A stretch of 13,279 nt of DNA from Bacillota bacterium (GCA_007120745.1 SKNC01000093.1:1-13279), one strand, 5' to 3'; positions 5,044 to 12,770 are shown, numbered from the stretch's first letter. The notes: generated by a model from the sequence alone, not told the origin. Numbers and translations are program-made.

Positions 5044-6450
5044 ATGAAACGCTTTACAGCCATAACCTTAATCTGTATCTGCATATTAACGCTGTCCAGT
5101 GGTTATTTCAAGGTGTACAGCAGTCCCGACCATCCTCCAAGCCTGGAAGAATTAGAGGAAGAAGTCATAGAGCTGGAAACCATAATCCAGGAATTAGATG
5201 CCAGTATTAAAGCCCGGGAAGCCCGGCTTCGGGAAGTAGAAGATGAGCTGAAAAAAACGGAGGAAGAACTGAAGCAGGTAGAGTTGGATTTGGCCGAATC
5301 GCTGGCAAGCCTGGAGGAAAAAAACCGGGCTTTTGCCCATCGACTGCGCAGTGCATATATGAAAGGCGGACTGTCTTATCTGGAGCTGCTTTTAGAAGCC
5401 GACAGTTTTGGTGAATTAATTATTCGGATGGCTTACCTGAAGAGTATATTTAACAAGGATTCAGAGCTTATCGCTGCGGTGAAAGAAGAGTATGCGGTCC
5501 TGGAGGAGCGACAGGTAACCTTTCAGGCAAAAAGTGAAAGTATTTCCGATTTACGTTTTCAATTAGAAGCGGAGAGAGAAAATCTGCTGGCTCAACGCCG
5601 GGAGCAGGAGGCTATGCTTGAAGCGGCAAAGAAAGACCTGGCAGAAGTCACGCCCCAGGCAGAGCGTCAGCCTGCCTACGGAATTATTTTGGACAACCAC
5701 CCCAGTGCCCGGCCCCAGCACGGCCTATCTCAAGCCTCGGTGGTTTATGAGTACGAAGTGGAAGGCCGAATGACCCGTTACCTGGCTCTGTTTTCAAGTT
5801 TCCCCAATAAGGTGGGACCCATTCGCAGCGCCCGGGAACACAGCATTATGCTGGCCATAGAAAACAATATTCATTTTATATATGCCAGTGCTTCCAGGGA
5901 CAACCTACAGCGAATCAATGACTGGAATGTACAGGGCACCAATGCGCTCACGTCAAGCAGTCCCAGTATCTACAGGGATTCTTCCCGAAGAGCTCCCCAT
6001 AATCTCTTTGTTAACCTGGCAGCATTAAGAGCAGCATCCGCCTCTTCCAGGGTGGTTGTCCGACCGGTTATCATTGCCCGTAAAGGATCCACAGCAAATT
6101 CTTTTTCCCTGCAGTACAGCGGAAACTATCAGGTCAGCTACCGGTATGATGCCGAACAGGCAGCGTACCGCCGGCACATTAACGGGCAGCCGCAGCGGGA
6201 TGCCGCCGGCAGGGCCATCCTGGCACGCAATGTATTCATCCAGTATGTACCTCATGCCATTGACAATAGAGGACGGCCTACACCGCAAATTATTGGTTCA
6301 GGTGCTATCGATTATTACGTGCAAGGACAGCGCTTTAGGGGCACATGGCGCAAAGACAGCATGAACAGTCCTACCCGGTTCTATTACCAGGACGGTCAGG
6401 AAATTGAACGGGTTTACGGCCAAACCTGGATTCAGCTGGCCCGGCCCTGA
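5044..6450 (+). CDS. Secreted EnvC/PcsB-like coiled coil fused to a DUF3048 (YerB-like) domain; probable FtsEX partner
   Basis: The 468-residue product starts with a signal peptide (MKRF followed by a hydrophobic core to about residue 20, likely cut near 25-28; no lipobox). Residues about 33-203 are a long heptad-rich coiled coil. It contains the hallmark of FtsEX-controlled proteins EnvC, PcsB and CwlO: RLRSAYMKGGLSYLELLLEAD, then F-x-E-L-I-I-R-x-x-Y-L (about 100-133). Residues about 208-468 form a full DUF3048 domain with RPQHGLSQA, EGRMTRYLALF, GPIRSAREH, YRDSSRRAPHNLF, RNVFIQYV and the closing GTWRKDS / TRFYYQDG / GQTWIQ blocks. It follows ftsEX at 22 bases. Known FtsEX partners end in M23, CHAP or NlpC/P60 domains. 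None is present here, so DUF3048 appears to replace the effector domain. Inference: this protein is regulated by FtsEX at the cell wall. The biochemical activity of DUF3048 is not known to me. Confidence 0.9.
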   Translation: MKRFTAITLICICILTLSSGYFKVYSSPDHPPSLEELEEEVIELETIIQELDASIKAREARLREVEDELKKTEEELKQVELDLAESLASLEEKNRAFAHRLRSAYMKGGLSYLELLLEADSFGELIIRMAYLKSIFNKDSELIAAVKEEYAVLEERQVTFQAKSESISDLRFQLEAERENLLAQRREQEAMLEAAKKDLAEVTPQAERQPAYGIILDNHPSARPQHGLSQASVVYEYEVEGRMTRYLALFSSFPNKVGPIRSAREHSIMLAIENNIHFIYASASRDNLQRINDWNVQGTNALTSSSPSIYRDSSRRAPHNLFVNLAALRAASASSRVVVRPVIIARKGSTANSFSLQYSGNYQVSYRYDAEQAAYRRHINGQPQRDAAGRAILARNVFIQYVPHAIDNRGRPTPQIIGSGAIDYYVQGQRFRGTWRKDSMNSPTRFYYQDGQEIERVYGQTWIQLARP

Positions 6451-6512
6451 TGCACAATTCGTGAAATTTGTATAGATTAAGACTACTTTTCTAATAAGGG
6501 TTATATGATAAC

Positions 6513-6540
6513 AAAAAGAACCGGAACACGGTTCTTTTTT
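6513..6540. terminator. Bidirectional terminator between the ftsEX operon and the hyp operon
   Basis: AAAAAGAACCG (6513-6523), loop GAACA, CGGTTCTTTTTT (6529-6540). The hairpin has a GC core and a T-run on both strands, so it can end the plus-strand ftsE-ftsX-DUF3048 transcript and the converging minus-strand hyp transcript. The remaining bases of 6451-6621 hold only a minor hairpin, TGTTGT-N5-ACAACA (6556-6572), and no gene. Confidence 0.85.
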
Positions 6541-6621
6541 ATTCCCTCTGTGCTATGTTGTCTTTTACAACACACATCGTGCTGTCCTCGTAGAAATGGG
6601 GAGCTTTCCCTGTTGACAGAG

Positions 6622-7632
6622 CTAACATATCCGGGGAAGTGGAGTTCCAGACAGGTAGTGCAGATATTTTGTTCCCCCGAAAAAAGTCTTGAGATACACT
6701 TTCCCGCTTCCCTCTTCTACTTCACCAATGATTTGGGATTCCCGTCCCAGGGGGTCTTCTCGAAACAGCCGGACCAGGTCATCTGCCTGCCCGCTTTCTA
6801 CAATGGATATAAATTTACCTTCATTGGCCAGGTAGAGAGGGTCCAAACCCAGCATCTCCGCCGTGCTTCGAACTTCCTCTTTTATGGGAACCTGGTCTTC
6901 GAAAATTGTAAAGTCCAGGCCGGAAAAATCGGCAATCTCTTTTAAGGTAGTAGCCAGTCCCCCCCGGGTAGGGTCCCGCATAATCTTTATTCCACTAATT
7001 TCTTTTAAAGCCTTTTGAATAATACCATTCAAGGGAGCGCAGTCACTGCGCAGCCCTTCTCCCAGGCCCAGTTCCTGGCGTTGAGTCAATACCGTCAGGC
7101 CGTGGTCTCCCAGGGTGCCGTTAATGACAATTTTATCTCCCGGCTTAACCGCCTCATACCCCAGAGCAGCGCCCTCCAATAAAGTTCCGATTCCAGTGGT
7201 ATTAATAAATATTTTGTCCCCATGGCCTTTTTCTACCACTTTGGTGTCTCCGGCTACAATGGCCACCCCGGCTTCTTGAGCGGTTCTGGCCATGGAAATC
7301 ACCACTTCCTCCAGTTCCGAAAGAAGAAGCCCCTCCTCCAGGATAAACCCCACCGTCAAAAAGCGAGGAAGGGCTCCGCTTACCGCCAGATCGTTCACCG
7401 TTCCGCAGACCGCCAGCTTCCCGATATCTCCGCCGGGGAAAAATATAGGGGAAACTACGAAAGAATCTGTAGACACCACAATTCTGTCCCCTTCATTGAA
7501 GAAATTCAAATGTACGGAATCAGTAAGTTTATTTAAATAATCGCTATTAAAGTATTTTAAAAAGATGTCTTTCACCAGGCTGTGGGTTAAGATTCCCCCA
7601 TCCCCATGGGAAAGAATAATAATATCAGACAA
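6622..7632 (-). CDS. hypE: [NiFe]-hydrogenase maturation protein HypE
   Basis: HypE dehydrates the carbamoyl group that HypF places on its C-terminal cysteine into a thiocyanate, the source of the cyanide ligands of the NiFe active site. The 336-residue length is normal. The PurM/AIR-synthase fold is visible: glycine-rich N-terminal ILSHGDGG, then DSFVVSPIFFPGGDIGKLAVCGTVNDLAVSGA, VAGDTKVVEKG (nucleotide and metal binding) and DPTRGGLATTLKEIA in the C-terminal half. The chain ends P-R-I-C, so the essential terminal cysteine is present (C336). The start is TTG (7630-7632), with AAGGTGGT just upstream, 11 bases after the hypD stop. It is the last gene of the hyp operon. Confidence 0.97.
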   Translation of the reverse strand: MSDIIILSHGDGGILTHSLVKDIFLKYFNSDYLNKLTDSVHLNFFNEGDRIVVSTDSFVVSPIFFPGGDIGKLAVCGTVNDLAVSGALPRFLTVGFILEEGLLLSELEEVVISMARTAQEAGVAIVAGDTKVVEKGHGDKIFINTTGIGTLLEGAALGYEAVKPGDKIVINGTLGDHGLTVLTQRQELGLGEGLRSDCAPLNGIIQKALKEISGIKIMRDPTRGGLATTLKEIADFSGLDFTIFEDQVPIKEEVRSTAEMLGLDPLYLANEGKFISIVESGQADDLVRLFREDPLGRESQIIGEVEEGSGKVYLKTFFGGTKYLHYLSGTPLPRIC

Positions 7633-7643
7633 AGTACCACCTT

Positions 7644-8789
7644 CTATTCCCGGAAATCATACTGATAATAAGCCGCACAGGCACCTTCGGAGGATACCAT
7701 GCAGGGGCCAACGGGCCGGGAAGGAGTGCATTCCTTACCAAACATCTCGCATTGAGTGGGAATCATTTTTCCTGTAAGCACCTCTCCACAGCGGCAGCCT
7801 TCGGGATTAAAGGGCCTGGATATTTCTACGGGAAAGCGCTTTAAGGCATCATATTTCTGTAAGCTATCCTGTAAAACCAGGGAACTGGCGGGTATTTTTC
7901 CCAGCCCTCTCCAGGAACCCTCTCGGGTATCAAAAAATTCACGGATTACCGCCTGGGCAGTTTTGTTTCCCTCTTCCCGAACTACCCTGCCGTATTGATT
8001 ATCTATCCGGCATTCCCCGCTGTCCATTTGATAAATCAAGTTTTCCAGCGCTCCCAGCAGGTCCATGGGTTCAAATCCCGCAATTACCCCGGGAATATTG
8101 TATTCTTGTGCCAAAAAGTCAAAAGCTTTTCTTCCAATAACTGCACTGACGTGGCCGGGAAGTATAAAACCGTCCACCCCCAGGTCCTGGTCCTTGAGAA
8201 GAGCTCTCATTGCAGGTATAACCAGCTTATGGACAGAATAGACGGAATAATTTTTTACCCCCTGGTCCTCCGCTTCCTGCATGCTCAAGGCCACCGCCGG
8301 TGCAGTGGTTTCAAAACCTATGCCCAGGAAAACCAACTGTTTCCCCGGGTTTCTCCGGGCCCACTGAACAGCATCCGAGGGGGAGTAAAAAATTTCTACC
8401 CGGCCCCCCCGGGCTTTCTCCTGTTCCAGAGAAGTTCGGCTTCCCGGTACTCTTACCATGTCGCCAAAGGTGCCCAGCACCACATTTTCCAACGAACTTA
8501 GAGCAATCATCCGGTCAATATCCCCCTGGTCGGTAACACATACAGGACATCCGGGACCGCTCCTTAAGTCTACTATGTCCTCCAGAGCTTTTCTCAACCC
8601 TGTCTGAGAAAAAGCTACGGTATGAGTTCCACAAACCTCCATAAACACCGGTTTTCTTCCCAGCTTTTCTTTCAGACCTTCTCCCCTGCTCTTTACCTCC
8701 TGCAGCAGCTTTCGGGAAAGCTGCCGGTCTCTAAACTTTAAAAGGCTGGCTCTTTCTTCTTCCTCCTGTTTTATGATCCATTTGACCAT
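7644..8789 (-). CDS. hypD: [NiFe]-hydrogenase maturation protein HypD
   Basis: HypD is the iron-sulfur scaffold that, together with HypC, holds the iron while CN and CO ligands are attached. The 381-residue product carries all family signatures: CGTHT (C53), GPGCPVCVT (C81 and C84), GFETTAPA, LPGHVSAVIG and GFEPMDLL. The C-terminal cysteine set is also present (CRCGEVL, PTQCEMFGKECTP, GPCMVSSEGACAAYY), which includes the 4Fe-4S ligands. The frame is open from TTG 8813, but that codon overlaps the hypC stop. GGGGAG (complement of 8797-8802) lies seven bases before ATG 8787-8789, so I start there. The gap to hypC is 20 bases. Confidence 0.97.
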   Translation of the reverse strand: MVKWIIKQEEEERASLLKFRDRQLSRKLLQEVKSRGEGLKEKLGRKPVFMEVCGTHTVAFSQTGLRKALEDIVDLRSGPGCPVCVTDQGDIDRMIALSSLENVVLGTFGDMVRVPGSRTSLEQEKARGGRVEIFYSPSDAVQWARRNPGKQLVFLGIGFETTAPAVALSMQEAEDQGVKNYSVYSVHKLVIPAMRALLKDQDLGVDGFILPGHVSAVIGRKAFDFLAQEYNIPGVIAGFEPMDLLGALENLIYQMDSGECRIDNQYGRVVREEGNKTAQAVIREFFDTREGSWRGLGKIPASSLVLQDSLQKYDALKRFPVEISRPFNPEGCRCGEVLTGKMIPTQCEMFGKECTPSRPVGPCMVSSEGACAAYYQYDFRE

Positions 8790-8809
8790 AATTTGTCTCC
8801 CCTTTCCCC

Positions 8810-9043
8810 TCAAGATTCCTCTTCCAGGGTTAACAGTTCCTCCCAGAGCTTGATTCTCTCCTCCGCCTCTTGAAGATCAATTTTTTCCAGGGCATATCCC
8901 GCATGAATTAAAACATAATCATCCACTTTCACATCGGGAATCAAGGTAATCCCTACCCACCGGGGTACCCCAAAGGAATCAACCAGGGCAGTTCGATTTT
9001 CGTTATTTATCATTATGACTTTTGCCGGAACCCCCAGACACAC
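8810..9043 (-). CDS. hypC: [NiFe]-hydrogenase maturation chaperone HypC
   Basis: HypC carries the Fe(CN)2CO unit with HypD and chaperones the hydrogenase large-subunit precursor. The 77-residue product starts MCLGVPAKVI, where the essential cysteine must follow the initiator. This fixes the start at GTG 9041-9043, supported by GGAGGTGG (complement of 9051-9058) seven bases upstream. Upstream in-frame codons to 9133 are only extension of the frame. The rest of the family pattern follows: VDSFGVPRWVGITLIPDVKVDDYVLIHAGYALEKID and a helical acidic tail. The gene overlaps the 3' end of hypF by 41 bases in another frame, which suggests translational coupling. Confidence 0.96.
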   Translation of the reverse strand: MCLGVPAKVIMINNENRTALVDSFGVPRWVGITLIPDVKVDDYVLIHAGYALEKIDLQEAEERIKLWEELLTLEEES

Positions 9044-11390
9044 GATTTTGCCACCTCCAGTACGTGATAACCGCCTGCCCCAGGGATATTCCCCCATCGT
9101 TAGGCGGCACATTTTGATGCGTGAATACCTCAAACCCCTGTCCCTCCAGCAAACATTTGGACCGGGTCAGGAGATACCAGTTATGCCAGGTACCCCCGCT
9201 GAAAACAACTTTTCTTATTCCGCTTTTCTCGCGGATTATCCCTGCCGCTTTCTCAATTACGCATAATAGCGTATCATGAAAACGACGGGCTGAAATAACC
9301 GGGTCTCGATGACCCGAATAATCATCCACCAGTGCCTGCCAGGTGGAAGCCAGGTTTATAGTTTTCCCTTCAACACCAAAGGGATAAGGCTTTACTTCCT
9401 CAAAAACTTCTAAATTCCTGCCTGTAAGTAACTCCCCCAGTTCAACCGCTGCCTGACCTTCATAACTGCTGGTTTCACAGACTCCTAAAAACGCGGAAAC
9501 TGCATCGAATAAACGTCCGCAGCTGGAGGCCGGGGAGCAGTTAAAATTTTTATCCAACAGGGTAATGACCGCTTCCAGCTCTTTTCCGTACTTATTAAAC
9601 CTCTCCCGGGACATATCTTTTCCTTCTTCCCCCAGGCAGCTGCAGAGATAGGATACCGCAGCCCTCCAGGGCTGCTTTATGGCAATTTCTCCACCGGGCA
9701 GGGGCATATATGACAGGTGTAACTCCCTTTGATAATTCGTATAGTCCCCGGTAAGAAACTCAAATCCCCAGATTTTCCCATCCGGACCGTAACCGGTGCC
9801 GTCCAGAATTACTCCAATCACCGGTTCCCTCAAGCCATTTTCCGCCATGCAGCTGGCCATGTGGGCATGGTGGTGCTGTACCGCAAATTTTTCATCCGCT
9901 TCCATCTCCCCGGCCATCCTGGTGGTCCAATAGTGGGGGTGCATATCATGAACGATGATCTCGGGCTCCAGCTGAAAAAAACTCTTAAAGTGATCCAGGC
10001 TGGTATAGAAATTTTCTTCAGACTCCAGGGAATTCATTTCACCGATATACTGGCTGAGAAATGCCTGCTCACCTCTCAAAAGACAGAAGGTGTTTTTCAT
10101 TTCTCCCCCCAGAGCCAATACCACTTTATTTTTCCTGCATTTATCCATACTTTTGTTATTTTCTTTGCCCTCAGGTATGGGGATATAAACAGGCCTGGGT
10201 ACATAACCCCTGGACCGACGGTACATCTGAGGGCGGCCTTCTATTACCGTGACCAGGGAATCGTCACAGCGGTTGACAATATCCCGGTTGTGCCAAAGGA
10301 AATAATCAGCAATTCCATTCAGTTCAACCAGGGCTCTTTCATTGTCCCGGGTCAGGGGCAGATCTCTCAGGTTAGCGCTGGTCATGACCAGCAGTTCAAA
10401 GGAACCGCTAAAAAGCAAAAAATGAAGGGGCGTGTAAGGCAGCATAACTCCAAGAGTCTCGAGATTGGGAGAAGCTTCTTCCAGCAGGTCTCTCTTTTTC
10501 TTTTGTAATATTACAATTGGTGACTCCGGAGACTCCAGAAGTTCCTGCTCCTGTTCTCCCAGGAAGCAGTATTTTTTTACGGTTTCCAAATCCCTGGCCA
10601 TTACCGCAAAGGGCTTAAAAGGCCGGTTTTTCCTTTTTCTTAAGGTATCCAGCGCTTTTCTGCTGTGAGCATCGCAGGCCAGGTGAAAACCACCTAAACT
10701 TTTTACCCCAACAATCCTGTCTTCCTCCAAAAGCCTCCAAAAATTATCCAGCCAATCTCCCTGCACCTCACAGCCTTTATCATCCACCAGGGTTACCCTG
10801 GGACCACAGCGGGGGCAGGCGATGGGTTGAGCATGAAACCTCCTGTCCAAAGGGTCGTGATACTCCTTTGAGCAGTCACTGCACATGGGGAAAGGGGCCA
10901 TAGAAGTTTTGTCCCTGTCGTAGGGTACATCTTTAATCAGGGTGAACCGGGGGCCGCAGTTGGTACAGTTGGTAAAGGGATAACGATAATGCCGGTCACG
11001 GGGATTCATCATGTCCTCCTGGCATTCCGCACAGCAGCTCACATCCGGGGGAACCAGCACTTCCCGCCAGGTTTCCTTTAAGCTGGTCAAAATAGTAAAT
11101 CCTTCTGCCCCTGTATAGGGTATGATTTCCCTGGAAATAGACTTTATTACCGAGAGTCTGGGGGGCCTTTGCATCAGTTCCCGGTAAAAGCCCTCTACTC
11201 CCTTTTTTTCCCCCTCTATCTCAATGATTACGCCCCCGCTGGAATTTAAAACTGTCCCGGCAAGACCGTTTTTCAAAGCCAAATTATAAACAAAGGGGCG
11301 AAACCCTACCCCCTGGACAATTCCTTTAACAGTTATTCGCCAGCAGACCTGCTTTTCCCTTTCTGCATATCCCTGATCCATGAAATCCAC
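9003..11390 (-). CDS. hypF: Carbamoyltransferase HypF
   Basis: HypF turns carbamoyl phosphate and ATP into carbamoyl-adenylate and carbamoylates HypE. The 795-residue product has the whole domain series. An acylphosphatase-like domain comes first (about 18-105; VQGVGFRPFVYN). Two zinc-finger units follow with paired cysteines at 120/123, 142/145, 170/173 and 192/195. A YrdC-like domain follows (about 205-395; VGVKSLGGFHLACDA). Last is a Kae1-like domain (about 420-785; metal-binding HHHAH and DGTGYGPDG). The late motif reads SGGTWHN instead of the common SGGVFQN, a variant to note but not a defect. The start is GTG 11390; ATG 11379-11381 is a nearly equal alternative with a G-rich site ten bases upstream. 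The 5' end overlaps hypB by about 50-58 bases and the 3' end overlaps hypC by 41. Confidence 0.96.
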   Translation of the reverse strand: MDFMDQGYAEREKQVCWRITVKGIVQGVGFRPFVYNLALKNGLAGTVLNSSGGVIIEIEGEKKGVEGFYRELMQRPPRLSVIKSISREIIPYTGAEGFTILTSLKETWREVLVPPDVSCCAECQEDMMNPRDRHYRYPFTNCTNCGPRFTLIKDVPYDRDKTSMAPFPMCSDCSKEYHDPLDRRFHAQPIACPRCGPRVTLVDDKGCEVQGDWLDNFWRLLEEDRIVGVKSLGGFHLACDAHSRKALDTLRKRKNRPFKPFAVMARDLETVKKYCFLGEQEQELLESPESPIVILQKKKRDLLEEASPNLETLGVMLPYTPLHFLLFSGSFELLVMTSANLRDLPLTRDNERALVELNGIADYFLWHNRDIVNRCDDSLVTVIEGRPQMYRRSRGYVPRPVYIPIPEGKENNKSMDKCRKNKVVLALGGEMKNTFCLLRGEQAFLSQYIGEMNSLESEENFYTSLDHFKSFFQLEPEIIVHDMHPHYWTTRMAGEMEADEKFAVQHHHAHMASCMAENGLREPVIGVILDGTGYGPDGKIWGFEFLTGDYTNYQRELHLSYMPLPGGEIAIKQPWRAAVSYLCSCLGEEGKDMSRERFNKYGKELEAVITLLDKNFNCSPASSCGRLFDAVSAFLGVCETSSYEGQAAVELGELLTGRNLEVFEEVKPYPFGVEGKTINLASTWQALVDDYSGHRDPVISARRFHDTLLCVIEKAAGIIREKSGIRKVVFSGGTWHNWYLLTRSKCLLEGQGFEVFTHQNVPPNDGGISLGQAVITYWRWQNRVSGGSGKSHNDK
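9051..9058 (-). promoter_or_regulatory. hypC: Ribosome binding site inside hypF fixing the GTG start of hypC
   Basis: GGAGGTGG on the minus strand lies seven bases before GTG 9043 and within the hypF coding region. It matches the position required by the Met-Cys N-terminus of HypC. Confidence 0.8.
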
Positions 11391-12001
11391 GCTCCCATTC
11401 CATCTCCTTTTGTGGCGGAAACAGGAAATATCTCTAAATTTCCATTAATATCTTTAATTTCATCAATAACCTGCTCCAGCTGAAAATCCGTGTAAGGTAT
11501 GAGGTCAATTTTATTTATGATACAGGCCCTGGACTGCCTGAAAATCAGCGGATATTTGGCAGGCTTATCACTGCCTTCACTGACGCTTAAGACAGAAATT
11601 TTAAAGTCCTCCCCCAGGTCAAACTCTGCAGGACAGACCAGGTTACCCACATTTTCTATGACAATCATATCCAGTTTCTCCAGGGGCATTTCTTTCAGCA
11701 CCCCGGCAATCATACCGGCATCCAGGTGGCAGGCACCGGCGGTATTAATCTGAATCACTTCAACCCCTTTGTCCTCCAGCCGCTGTGCATCCCGGCTGGT
11801 ATAAATATCTCCTTCAATTACCGCAATATTCATCTCACCAGCCAGAGCATCCAGCATCTTCTCCAACAGCGTGGTTTTTCCGGCTCCCGGTGAACTGATT
11901 AAATTGATGGCCAAAATATTGTGGCGGGAAAAAACTCCCCGATTCCTTTGGGCCATACCGGCGTTGGTTTGTAACAGGTCCCGGGCCATAAATACTTTCA
12001 A
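11333..12001 (-). CDS. hypB: Hydrogenase nickel-insertion GTPase HypB
   Basis: HypB is a metal-binding GTPase that works with HypA to insert nickel into the hydrogenase large subunit. The 222-residue product has P-loop SSPGAGKTT (36-44), the metal and dimer site GACHLD with C91 and H92, the third ligand in NLVCP (C123), and the NKID base-recognition motif (163-166). The frame is open from 12082, but AGGAGG (complement of 12009-12014) lies seven bases before an in-frame TTG at 11999-12001. That start gives MKVFMARDLLQTNAGMAQRNRGVF, the usual HypB opening. It lacks the N-terminal CxxCGC nickel site and the histidine-rich stretch of some homologs, so only the GTPase-domain metal site is available. 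The gap to hypA is 67 bases. Confidence 0.96.
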   Translation of the reverse strand: MKVFMARDLLQTNAGMAQRNRGVFSRHNILAINLISSPGAGKTTLLEKMLDALAGEMNIAVIEGDIYTSRDAQRLEDKGVEVIQINTAGACHLDAGMIAGVLKEMPLEKLDMIVIENVGNLVCPAEFDLGEDFKISVLSVSEGSDKPAKYPLIFRQSRACIINKIDLIPYTDFQLEQVIDEIKDINGNLEIFPVSATKGDGMGAWISWIRDMQKGKSRSAGE

Positions 12002-12008
12002 AGAACCG

Positions 12009-12016
12009 CCTCCTTT
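12009..12016 (-). promoter_or_regulatory. hypB: Ribosome binding site deciding the TTG start of hypB
   Basis: AAAGGAGG on the minus strand lies seven bases before TTG 12001. It is the strongest site near the gene and rejects the longer frame to 12082, whose extra 27 residues do not resemble HypB. Confidence 0.8.
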
Positions 12017-12068
12017 AGAGTAAGGATTTAAATGTATGTCCAAAAAAAGAACAGCTTGTTTTTGGTTA

Positions 12069-12410
12069 TTATTCCCCTTCAAAATATTCTACAAACAATT
12101 CTCTGCCCTCCACTATGCTGGTCCTGCCGCTGACACATTGAGGACAGCTGTATTTCAGCCCCTCCGGCCTGAAAACAAAATGACATTCCTGACAGGTAAG
12201 CTTAACCGGCCTGCGTTCAATCTCCAAAACCGCCTCCCCGGCGGGAGTATCCCTTCTTAAAACTTCAAAAGCAAACTGCAGGGACTCGGGCATGGCTGAC
12301 GTCATGTCTCCCACCACAATTTTCACTCTTTCTATTTTTTTAATTTGATGTTTTTTTGCCTGTTCCAGCACTGACTCCAGCAAGCCCTGTACCAGGGCCA
12401 GTTCATGCAT
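12069..12410 (-). CDS. hypA: Hydrogenase nickel-incorporation metallochaperone HypA
   Basis: HypA binds nickel at its N-terminus and delivers it with HypB. The 113-residue product begins MHELALVQ, where His2 (with Glu3) is the nickel site. Residues 73-92 hold the zinc site, two CxxC pairs (C73/C76 and C89/C92). The frame is open from GTG 12419, but starting there would bury the MHE motif behind three residues. AAAGGGG lies eight bases before ATG 12408-12410, so that start is used. It is the first gene of the six-gene hyp operon, with a promoter candidate at 12433-12462. The operon diverges from the hydrogenase small-subunit gene. Confidence 0.96.
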   Translation of the reverse strand: MHELALVQGLLESVLEQAKKHQIKKIERVKIVVGDMTSAMPESLQFAFEVLRRDTPAGEAVLEIERRPVKLTCQECHFVFRPEGLKYSCPQCVSGRTSIVEGRELFVEYFEGE

Positions 12411-12432
12411 TGGGCTCACCCCTTTAAAATAG

Positions 12433-12462
12433 ATTATATATTAACGTAAAAAAAATTGTTAA
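12433..12462 (-). promoter_or_regulatory. Candidate sigma-A promoter of the hypABFCDE operon
   Basis: The minus strand has TTAACA (complement of 12457-12462), 18 bases, then TATAAT (complement of 12433-12438). The start would be near 12426, leaving a leader of about 16 bases before hypA. The -35 hexamer overlaps a TTAACA half-site like those elsewhere in the spacer. Confidence 0.6.
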
Positions 12463-12569
12463 AATTATTATTGTTCCCTATTTTTTTAATTAAATGAAAT
12501 TTTTCACATGATGAAAAAGGAATTTATTGAGATTTAGTGAATTAAATAACAGCATAATATATCTAGAAC

Positions 12570-12622
12570 TTATACCCATAGTGCCTTATTATATTGCTGC
12601 TGCTGGGGTATAAAAAATAAGG
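12570..12622. repeat. Interleaved inverted repeats, possible pseudoknot or alternative hairpins
   Basis: TTATACCC (12570-12577) is complementary to GGGTATAA (12606-12613), and CCTTATT (12584-12590) to AATAAGG (12616-12622). The arms occur in the order A, B, A', B', the topology of an H-type pseudoknot, with linkers of 6, 15 and 2 bases. The strand and whether it is transcribed are unknown. Chance pairing in AT-rich DNA is possible. Confidence 0.4.
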
Positions 12623-12662
12623 AGCAAATAATATCTTTCTGATAATTTTTTTTCGTAATCAT

Positions 12663-12678
12663 TGTTACTTTTGTAACA
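12663..12678. promoter_or_regulatory. Perfect dyad TGTTAC-N4-GTAACA, candidate operator
   Basis: TGTTAC TTTT GTAACA is a perfect 16-bp inverted repeat. With its 5' T it resembles the TTGTTA-N6-TAACAA form of Rex sites of clostridia and also the size of CRP/FNR-family sites. The regulator cannot be decided from sequence. Confidence 0.5.
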
Positions 12679-12754
12679 TGATGCATAAGTATTAATATTC
12701 CAGTTATTGATCCTTCAAAAATTCAATATTTTTTAGCTTTCCCAAGCAGCTTTT

Positions 12755-12770
12755 GTAACATATATGTTTC
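12755..12770. promoter_or_regulatory. Dyad GTAACATATATGTTTC, candidate operator
   Basis: The inner 12 bases AACATATATGTT are a perfect palindrome, and the outer G/C also pair. It reuses the GTAACA half-site of 12663-12678 in the opposite arrangement. Confidence 0.4.

Noticed and set aside
6505..6945. Plus-strand open frame of 146 codons after the terminator
   Set aside because: It begins inside the bidirectional terminator and runs antisense through hypE. A TTGACA at 6613-6618 has no -10 partner.
7995..8501. Plus-strand open frame of 168 codons
   Set aside because: It is antisense to hypD and shows no family resemblance.
9729..10508. Open frame of 259 codons on the plus strand
   Set aside because: It lies wholly antisense to hypF, whose domains and motifs are unmistakable. 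The translation resembles no family and has no ribosome site.
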